A stretch of 64,000 bases of DNA from positions 13,950,001-14,014,000 of the forward strand of contig OX359246.1 in assembly GCA_947179485.1 (NCBI GenBank), given 5' to 3'. Of the stretch, positions 37,305-46,017 are shown one piece after another. The number at the start of each line of letters is the position of its first letter. The stretch's first letter is position 1. The translations under genes and the position numbers were made by a program. The DNA is from Allacma fusca (lineage: Eukaryota; Arthropoda; Collembola; Symphypleona; Sminthuridae). Below the pieces are notes generated by a model. The model saw only the letters and a program-made list of their open reading frames with translations, ran no database searches and was not told the origin of the DNA.

Positions 37305-38205
37305 ATGTTATCTTCTCTGGCAAGATCAACCGTAAACCAATACTCTTCAACATTGAAAACATGGAATCACTACTGTATTGACAAGGGAATAACATCAACA
37401 TCACCAAAGGTTCCAGACGTACTTAGGTACTTACAAGAAAGGTACGAAGAGGGAGCTTCGTACGCGACTATCAATACCATGCGGTCCGCCATATCTCTTA
37501 TCACAGAGTGTGACATTGGCCATGACCCAAGTATCTCTCGCTTTCTGAAAGGTGTAAGCAAACTCCGGCCTCCAAAACCAAAATACACATACACCTGGGA
37601 TCCGCAGATTGTACTAAATTATATAAAGACCTTATCGCCACTGAGTTCTGTATCCTTAAAATGTATCACTTTAAAGCTGGTAGGACTTCTGGCGCTCACA
37701 ACGGCCCACGGAGTCCAGACTATTTCCAACATTCAAATTAAAAAAATCAAATTTGAGCCTCAGCTCACAAGAATTATAATACCAGCAACTATAAAAACCT
37801 CACGGGTATCAAGACCTCAACCTTGCTTACACCTGCCTGTGTTTAGCACTGATCCGGAAATTTGCCCAAGTACAACACTGAAAGAGTATCTGAATAGAAC
37901 AGAGAATTTAAGAGGGGGTTGCGAGAATCTTTTGATATCTTTTAAAAGACCACATAGAGTAGTTACTGCTCAAACCGTGGGAAGATGGATTAAGAGTTCT
38001 TGAGAAGAGCGTGGTTGACACTTCTGTATTCTCTGCCCACAGCACAAGGCATTCGTCGACCTCAGCTGCAGCTAGGAAGGGCATCAGCATAGAAGCCATT
38101 AGAAAGGCAGCTGGGTGGACAACAACCTCTTCAGTTTTTGCAAATTTTTATAATCGTCCTTTAGAGAATCCATTGGATTTTGCTGAATCCATTTTAAATG
38201 AATAA
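37305..38205 (+). pseudogene. DIRS-like tyrosine recombinase, inactivated
   Basis: The frame is open from 37221; the first ATG is at 37305, 33 bases after the stop of ORF2. The N-terminal core-binding part (S-T-V-N-Q-Y-S) and catalytic part are recognisable. The box that normally reads T-T-A-x-R-V-Q-T has Gly instead of the first catalytic Arg (GGA at about 37710, one change from CGA). A single-base frameshift near 38000 moves the rest into another frame, which holds H-S-T-R-H and the nucleophile region F-Y-N-R-P. The family joins circular element DNA into the genome by strand exchange. Loss of Arg plus the frameshift make this copy inactive. Confidence 0.85.
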
Positions 38206-38244
38206 ATCCTCAAGTTCTAACCTGGTTTCTAAGAATGGCTTAAT

Positions 38245-39884
38245 TTGTGAACATGAGGCCGACAGGTGGTACTACAATGTAATATATTCGGACGAGTCCC
38301 TCACATAATTATGATTAAACCACAACGTAAGTCTAGTTTAATCATGTAATTATAAATGTCAAATTGATAGCTAGATGACGTAAGCTTAATATCCCATTGT
38401 TTATGCATATGTACTTCAATATGTTTATACGTGACATAGTTTAATGTTGTGAAGCCAAACAGATCCTCCTTCAGAAACAATGAATTTTTACATAATTTGT
38501 CCCTGGAAAATAATTAAATTACCAGTGTCATTGTTTCGGCAATTATTGTGGCGCCAGACAACCAGAAAACCAGACGCCCTGACATTCGCAATGTCTTGCA
38601 TATTCGCTTCGCCAATAATAACCGCTCTATTGAACAATCGTTTGAGCTCACTATAATTATTCTTTTATTTATATATATATAGGGATTCGTATAGTTACTT
38701 GTTTATGCTGCTACATCAGTAATGTATAACGGTGCTTCGCCCCTATTTAATTTAGCCCGCAGCAAAGATTGGCCCCTTGCCTATATATAAGCCCTTTTAT
38801 AGGCAAAAATTCTAGGGAGCAATAAAAAATCATAGGAGTGTAACCGGTTAACCGGTGACAGAGGGAACGAAGCGAGATATGAAGGAAATGTATTAGTCAG
38901 ATTAGTTGCATAGCAAGACTAATGAGATGATCTTAGTTTTGCTTTATTTTGTTTCAGTACGTGATTATTTGATATATTACACCGAAGTGTTTTTGATGTC
39001 ATTAAAGAAATAGTACTTGTGTGTGCGAAAGTGATAGAATGCAAAGTATAGTCAATACGTATTCAAGTGTGATTGTAGAATATGTACACTAAATTTAACC
39101 AAATTCGGAAGAAAATTGTGTAAAACCCGGGTAACTCTGAACCTGGTTGACTGATTCTACTTAACTTTTAATTCTGCTAAATTTTATTATTGGAGAGTAT
39201 GTTTACTAATTTAAAGCAAAATCATAAAGAAATTACATATCATTCGGGTAACTCACAAGGTAAGGTTTTTGGGAGGGTACACCCGGATTCAAACAAAGCA
39301 TAGCTCATGTTTTAGTACTCCCCTAGTATGTTTCAAAACTCATGTAACTCGAGTGCATTTTCCCCCGTTCTCTTAGGACACGTCATCAAAGGACGTTAAA
39401 ACTTGAATTTGCTTGAAATAGTAAACATCAAAATTTCATCGACTTTCAAAACTTAAAAATCCTTACGGTAACATTGAAATTTTCTAGAAAGACAGGTCCC
39501 CCACCTGTGGTATCGTTTTAAATTTTGAATCTTTGATGACGTGTCCTAAGAGAACGGGGCAAAATGCACTCGAGTTACATGAGTTTTGAAACATACTAGG
39601 GGAATACTAAAACATGAGCTATGCTTTGTTTGAATCCGCGTGTACCATCCCAAAATCTTACCTTGTCAGAAACGGGTTGAGTAATTCGGGTCCATTTAAT
39701 TTCATGGCACAACTTTAGTTCACAAGAGGTCGAATGATACTTCGAACGTCACCATAGATGCCTTCAGTTACAAGATATGGTTGGGACAAATTTCGTTTCA
39801 GCAAACTGCGTTCCTAGACTCGCTTCGCTACAACAACAAGAAATATTAAATGAAGATTGGGGGATAAATATAGGCACCTAGGAA
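38245..39884 (-). repeat. Right inverted terminal repeat of the DIRS-like element
   Basis: Exact-length inverse of 32381-34020. A position p in one arm corresponds to 72265 minus p in the other, which holds at every landmark I tested. It carries the mirrored fold-back, TATA box and mini-hairpins. Confidence 0.93.
38795..38801 (-). promoter_or_regulatory. Inward-facing TATA box in the right arm
   Basis: Mirror of the box at 33464. It points against the coding direction, so it would give antisense RNA across the recombinase and RT genes. Confidence 0.45.
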
Positions 39885-39904
39885 CATTTGTGTTTAAGCA
39901 AAAA

Positions 39905-41670
39905 TTAAAAAAAAATAGAATGGATACATTTGTATTGCTTTAACCTAATCATGCACGATTAAAATAACTTCCTGGTCCCGGAATACAAACGTAATTTATC
40001 CTAATCAAATATTTTCGAGTGTTATTGTCACCTGAGGTAAGTGTGTGCTATATGCCGAGAGTTAAGGACAGCCGTTCAAATTGCTGTTGTTGGGAATTTA
40101 TATAGCGGTGCTATTCCTTTCCTGACTCCTGGTTGAGTGTTACAAATTTGAATTGAATTTAATAAATGTGTTTATTTTAGGAATTATTAAATTTTCAAAC
40201 CACGAAATAAAGTTTCAAATTTTCTTTTGGTTCGTATAAAAAATATACATGTAAATGTTTCGGTGCGTGAGTAAAAGACACACACAGAGATATACGGCTT
40301 GCACAAAAGTTGTGACTAAACATTGAATATTTTAAAGATTTGTATTTAATCTCTTATCTCCGAGAATTATTTTAATTCAACGACACCCCACTCCAGAATG
40401 TTCGTTTTGAATTTTATGTTTATATACTAACCTATAGGCTCCACTTCCATCTGTCTTGAATTCTGTGAAAATGTAAAGTCTGTCTAGAACTCGTAAATAT
40501 GGATACTTATTGTTGTTTTTCCGGAACGGTACAGACAAGGAGTTTACGGTTTTGTTAATTAAATGTCTTTTAATTGAGTTGTTTTGTACATCTATTCTTC
40601 AATTTTCAGGGTGGATGCGTCGAGGACTGATGTTCATTTTGTCAGTCGTGTAAACAAGTTGTGCACAGCAGAGCTTTTGTACTCTGACGATTGAGAAAAG
40701 GTGCAAAAGTACTTGTAATTTTCCTATTTACCATCATAGGAAACTTTATTTGCACTTCCTGAAATAATTAGTGATGCGAAAAACTAGTGTTGTGCAAAGT
40801 ACTTGAACAAAACAACAATTTATGTAAACACGGTGGAGAGTATACCTCACAAATTTATTTTTATTTATATTGTCAAAGCATAAAACTCATGTAATCATTA
40901 CTTTCAAAAGTCAAGCATCGACTGATTTCAGTGGTATTGGTGATTACCCATAATTTTATTTATTATTTTACAGGAAATCTTAAGAAATAATTTATGGGTA
41001 AAAAGGTTTTTAGTCTTCAATACCACAAAATTTATTGTTGAAGAATATATTTTGTAATTCACTTTATTGAAAATTGAATTATTTTGTTTTGCTTTTATTA
41101 TTCTTTTTTATTTATCATTTTGTAATTATTCATAAAGACCAATAGCTTCGGTGTGACAGAATCTTTTTTAGGAAATAACCAAACTAGGGAAATTAAGGAA
41201 CTGTCTTGGAATCAATCCGGTGAAAAGACCCTTCACTGGCTGGGAAAGGAAATCTCTATGTTGCATTTTTAAAGCGAAGCGCTTTTGTAAAATTGCTCGT
41301 TTTTTATTTTGTCCTTCTAAAGGCTCCCGCACGGGACGAGATACAACGACCGGACCAGTGGCAAACAACCTGTTGGGTCCTGGACTTGGGCATAAAGTCT
41401 TCACTTTTTCAATTTACATTTCATGAAATTTCACGAAATTTCATGAAAATTCCCCGAATTTAAGTAAAAATCTGATTTAACCGCACAAACGACCTAGCAC
41501 TAGCATCGGCGGGACAGAATCTTGTTTTTTCAGAAAATAACCAAATATGGGAATTAAGGAACTGCCCTGGAATCGTTCCTCTGAAAAATATCCTCCATCT
41601 GCTGGGAATGGTAATCTCCCTCCCGCATTGTTTCAAATGCTTTGAAGCTCATAAACATTAGTGACTAGTA
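39905..41670. repeat. Dispersed repeat, copy B
   Basis: Begins just outside the right arm of the retroelement. It is similar to C (54158-54650) from its first bases and to A from about 40054. It is interrupted by the R1 fragment at 41271-41495, after which the sequence just before the interruption is partly repeated (GGAATTAAGGAACTG at about 41550). The minus strand reads a hairpin and CTAG at 41665. Confidence 0.75.
41271..41495 (-). repeat. Helitron-like repeat fragment R1, copy 2
   Basis: Second copy of 953-1205, lacking the terminal CTAA. It is inserted into dispersed repeat B. Confidence 0.6.
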
Positions 41671-41689
41671 AAAGCCCTGTGCTTCGCAC

Positions 41690-42549
41690 TAGTGGTCCCG
41701 ATCTTTCAATTCTGAATCAAAAAAACTCGATTCGATTCAATTCAATTCGGATTCACCATTTTTCGATTCAATTCAAAGCATGAATTGAATCATTTCATTC
41801 AGTTCACTTCATGAATGAAATCACGCGAAACGCCTTGAATCCGGATTCAAATGATTCACGTGCAACGAATTTGTTTGCATATCCCGCTAAAAAATGCAGC
41901 TAGTAACCCATCTCATTAAAATCTTTGCACATGTTTGTGAGAGACATTTTTGTTAGAAAACTGACTTATCAATTATTTCGTAAATAATAATTTTTATGCA
42001 TTAAATGCATCAATTATTATAATAATTACAGCGTTTACTAACGGTCCAATTTAGGTAATAATAGGACAATTTATTAGCTGGATATGCAACTCGAATTTGT
42101 TAATGTTACAGTCAACTCTATCTATAAGGGATGCTCATGGGGCCGGCAAAATTTGTCCCTTATAAACATAGTCTTATAAATTGTGTAAATGCGAATCGAG
42201 GCTGTAAATCCCAATCCCTTATATCAAAAAATCCCTTATATCCAAAAAGTGTATTTCTTATAGCGAGTGTTTACTGTATTGACAATTTTAGTGATAGTGA
42301 AACTGTTTACCTTATATTTTTCCGCTGTTTTTTGTAATCATTATAAAATCCTTAAAATGAAATGTTTATGTTACTACCTTTAACTGTCTGAATGATTTGA
42401 ATCATCATTCGATTCAATTCAGCACGCAGAAATGAATCAAATTGAATCCTGTGAATCGTGAATTGAATCGAATCAGTTAATTTCATTCAATCACGTTGAA
42501 TTGAATCAAAACGAATTTTTTGAATTGAATTGAAAGATTGGGACCACTA
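41690..42549. mobile_element. Miniature hAT element with 8-bp target duplication
   Basis: 860 bp bounded by TAGTGGTCCCGATCTTTCAA and its inverse (one mismatch). Flanks are CTTCGCAC at 41682-41689 and ATTCGCAC at 42550-42557, an 8-bp duplication with one change, diagnostic of hAT. Near each end GATTCAATTC-like motifs are repeated in both orientations, probable transposase sites. It carries another element inside (42109-42276) and no coding sequence. Confidence 0.85.
42109..42276. mobile_element. Miniature pogo/Tigger-like element
   Basis: 168 bp starting CAGTCAACTCTATCTATAAG, with an inverted end reading CAGTAAACACTCGCTATAAG. It is flanked by TA on both sides (42107-42108 and 42277-42278), the Tc1/mariner/pogo target site. 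The end sequence is of Tigger type. It is nested inside the hAT element. Confidence 0.85.
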
Positions 42550-42663
42550 ATTCGCACAGAGGCAATTACTTGAGAACTGTGAGAGTATGCACAAAACCGT
42601 AAATGGCTATAGATCCCGTATCAAGTCCTGTCGAGAAGGCTTAATATTAATAGCCCGCTTCGC

Positions 42664-43828
42664 CGGGCAAAGTAATCTCATATAAGACATGTGAACTACT
42701 AATTGTAAGACTAACAATTCGTTTCATATAGGTAGTTGGCAATACAACATCAAAAAATTATTGGACAACTCTCCGGCCAACTAAAGTTCTCTCCCAAACT
42801 CAATATTTAGCTATACACGTGGAATTTAACTAATCGCTTGATCAATTTAGTACCAACATTGCTATTAAATCTTGTTATTGCATCACTGTATTGTGCTTCA
42901 CCCCTTAGTGGATCAGCTGATCCACTAAGACTACTCATCATCACTAGCTGATCCACTAATATGATTTTTTGTTATTATATTTTGTATGTAGATCAGTTGT
43001 ACCGCAATATTGTAACTGAAACCTCAGACACTGGACGCAATGATTGTTTAAAATAGGAAAAATGAAAGGAATTCGTATTAGCGGAACATCTTTCACTTGC
43101 TATAGTTACTAAAGTCCATGGTTCCTACAAATCAACCCTTAATTCCTAATGATATTTTTAGGGGATATAAAGATCAAATGTATGGATGTAAAGGCTTTTA
43201 ATTAAAAAATATTTAGCAAATAACTTCAGCAATACAAATTCTAGATATTATCTGACGCTATATATAAAAACTGTTGCAATAAGTACTGTCAATTCCATTT
43301 GCTTTTTCCTAATAAGAATCTCACACTTATGTGAACAAAGTTCAGCCATTAAAATTCTTCTCTCCTCAAATTCGTCAGTGTTGTAACCGAATGTAGTTTT
43401 CCCCACTACCAGACTTAATTAAATCCAAATTTGATGATTTATGTCTAATGTTTATAATAATTATGATTAGCGCTTTTAAGTGATAATCTAAAATTGCGTA
43501 ATATTGCGAGATTCCAGTATGCTGCAATCAGTTGGTATTAGAGAATCTCGGGCGGTTAAAATTTACGGGTAAGCCCGCAAAAAGCCCGGCCCGCACGGGC
43601 TTCGAGCGGGTACGGGTAAAAATTATTAAGTTTGACGGGTTACGGGCGGGTACGGTCTTTTCATCGCGGTTAAAAAGACCGTGAAATCCCGTAAAAGCCC
43701 GTGAGAAATTCCATTAGTTGCGAATGCAGGAGCAGCGGTTGTGAATGTACATAGACTCGAATGACTTGAACGAATTTCCGCCGTTTGCATTTTTAGCTTT
43801 GAAACAAACTAAGGCTTGGTGTACGATA
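42664..43828. other. Spacer with palindrome and a GC-rich repeat remnant, no gene
   Basis: 43545-43690 has a CGGGCGGG/ACGGGT-rich tract like the subterminal tracts of the Tnp2 transposon to its right, perhaps the end of a related, deleted element. Nothing else was recognised. Confidence 0.4.
42905..42928. repeat. Perfect 24-bp palindrome
   Basis: TTAGTGGATCAG followed directly by its inverse. A third, partial copy (AGCTGATCCACTAAT) lies at about 42945-42960. Confidence 0.95.
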
Positions 43829-44068
43829 GAGCATCACCCCGTGGGATATGTTAGGCCCCTGCCCGCCCGCCCGGAAATTATCTATAGTATTCTATAGTAG
43901 AAAACGATAGAAATTTGAATCGGAATTGGGGACCTATAACCCCATGTATGTATCAAACATCAATTGTTTATTCTGATAATATAGTTGCATAAATTACATA
44001 ACAAGTATTAATTATTTAGTTTCTTGAGCCTCTTACGAGCGTCTGTGCAAATGTTGGCCACACGTTTC

Positions 44069-45497
44069 TCAAATTGCATCATTTTGAGGGGTTGGTGAAT
44101 AGTGAAACCTACAGAAATAATAACAGAAATGAGGTTCATGAAATTATTAACAATTTAGTCACAAGTAATGTATGCAGGGCTTCGGAATTACATTTGAGTA
44201 ATTAAATAATACCTTTGCAAGCATTGAATTTCATAAAATCGAGCCTTGGTCTCTGTAGTCCGTCTCGGTATCGCTGACCAGTAACAGGAACTTGCTATCT
44301 CATCCAGCGAAAACAGTCCTGATCGTTCCATTAATTTTCTAAGGAAAATGCCGGGGTAATGACGATAATCCGTTTTTAGTTCAGTTATAAGTTTCTTCGA
44401 AATCATAATTCCTTCATCTATATCGACACAATTTTCTTCCTCCTGCTCTTGTTGAGCTAAGTCGACTAAAACAAAATATGATTTTTGGGATTATAATTAA
44501 TTATTTTAATTTTATAATCATAGAGTACTCTCATGTGGAACACATCTCAGCTGGAATATTCTTCTATCAAACATTATATGAAAATAAACGGAATAGCAAA
44601 TTACACAATTTAAAATTACTTCGCAATTTTTTGATGCAGTGATTCTTCTTTCGAAGTTTTTCTTGAAGCGTTTTAATGGTCCTGTCTTTTTCGGACTCAG
44701 CTTCCGGGTAGTCCTCAACTGTGTAGGGTTGATCATCGTAAATGCCTCCGATTTGCAAATCGTCTGCTGACACCGCATTTGCTTTAGAGCTATCATCAAT
44801 ACTGTTGTTGGATAGGGAAGTTGAATTTGCAGCTATACCAGTTGAGGCAACATTTTCAACCTCCAAGTCTATTCGCCCGACCTAATAAAATGTATTCCAA
44901 TGTCATAATTATGTGCATTATTATATGTAATTTTGGATTTAAAAAATCTAAATTTTCAACCAAATTGCTTATGTTACTTCTAAGGTTTCGATTTGTGTTG
45001 ACTCAGTTTCTTTACGCTTTCCATTCTTACGACGACTAGACTTTTGACCTCCTGTTGCAATTTCTTGATGATCTTCTCAAAGCGATAAGTTGGATGCTTC
45101 ACTTGCCAATTCGGGCAAGACTTTGCTGATTCTAGCCCTCAATCCTGTGAAATTCAAACTTCAAAATAAATAATTGTTTGAACTTTATTTTAGTACAGCA
45201 CGTATTCATTGAAAATTGATAATTATCTACAACGATCCGTGAATTAGTAATATAATGTTTAGTTACTAATTAAAAACTCAAATATATGATCAGTAATCAC
45301 AAACACTTGCCAATTTGAAGAACTTTTCCTGCACTTGTTTCATCGGTTAATTTATCCAAGCGAATATCAAATATTTGATCCAAGAGTTGAGAATCCTCGT
45401 TTATAATTAAACGGTCGTAATTAATCCTTGCTCCTTTTACTGAAGAATAATTTTTTGGCTCATCAGCCCAGTCAATTGCAGCGTACTTTTTATTCAT
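44069..45497 (-). CDS. BEN-domain accessory protein of the transposon
   Basis: Six exons read leftwards join in frame without a stop: 45497-45311, 45144-45103, 45051-44978, 44881-44620, 44465-44213 and 44108-44069, giving 285 aa. Intron 1 uses a GC donor (GCAAGT). The N-terminus (K-Y-A-A-I-D-W) is like that of BEN proteins in arthropods. An Arg/Lys cluster (R-R-K-N-G-K-R-K, about residue 82) is a likely nuclear signal. A charged coiled-coil segment lies at about 160-188, and a BEN-like domain at about 205-272 (V-D-I-D-E-G-I-M-I, then F-L-R-K-L). BEN domains bind DNA; a role in recognising transposon ends or regulating its transcription is inference. A BEN-type gene beside the transposase fits the element context. 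The last exon is short, and its frame choice is the weakest point. Confidence 0.7.
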
Positions 45498-46017
45498 GCT
45501 TACTCTTTTAGAATTCGGATATTCGGTTAAAGAGTTATTATAACCTCATAAGAGTCTAGAAGAAATAAAATGTCCACAGTATACGCTTAGCTGTTTCTGA
45601 TGGGGTTTTCATACATTATAAAATACTTGCACACTGCAATTCTGGGTATTAGTAAAGCAGCACTATTAAATTCAGATGTGCAATATTTGACTGCATCTGT
45701 TGAGGTAGTTTGGAGGCAGGAATACGGGAACAACGACCGTTGAAAAAGCTCAGCTAAAATTATGTTTATTGTCATTATGTATGTACTGATCATAATAGAA
45801 TCTTATCCAAGCTGTACATACGAGATGAATCGGGCTGGGCTTTTACGACAGAGCTGGCGATAAATGATGCAATAAAAGTTTGGCTCAATATTTTTTAAAG
45901 TCCTTAACGCTAACACAGAATCTGAGTCCACATTTCAGGGTTGTTATTTATTTTGGAAGGTGAAAATTCAGGTATTTACATAATAACTTTTTGAGCAATC
46001 TTATTGAGTTTGCTAGC

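Larger units (their letters stand above)
32381..39884 (+). mobile_element. DIRS-like tyrosine-recombinase retroelement with 1.64-kb inverted repeats
   Basis: A 7,504-bp unit. Its two 1,640-bp arms are inverted copies starting TTCCTAGGTGCC and enclose 4.2 kb of coding DNA in DIRS order: Gag-like ORF1, RT/RNase H/methyltransferase-like ORF2 and tyrosine recombinase. There is no integrase of the DDE type. The flanks show no target duplication (AAT before, CAT after), as expected for recombinase-mediated integration. DIRS-1-type elements have inverted terminal repeats of a few hundred bases plus an internal complementary region; I found no such internal region here. The coding units start within 140 bases of the left arm and end 40 bases before the right arm, so the arms belong to the element rather than to a host palindrome. 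Confidence 0.85.

Noticed and set aside
32370-39895. Target duplication around the DIRS-like element
   Set aside because: Immediate flanks (AAT before, CAT after) do not match at any length; absence fits recombinase integration.
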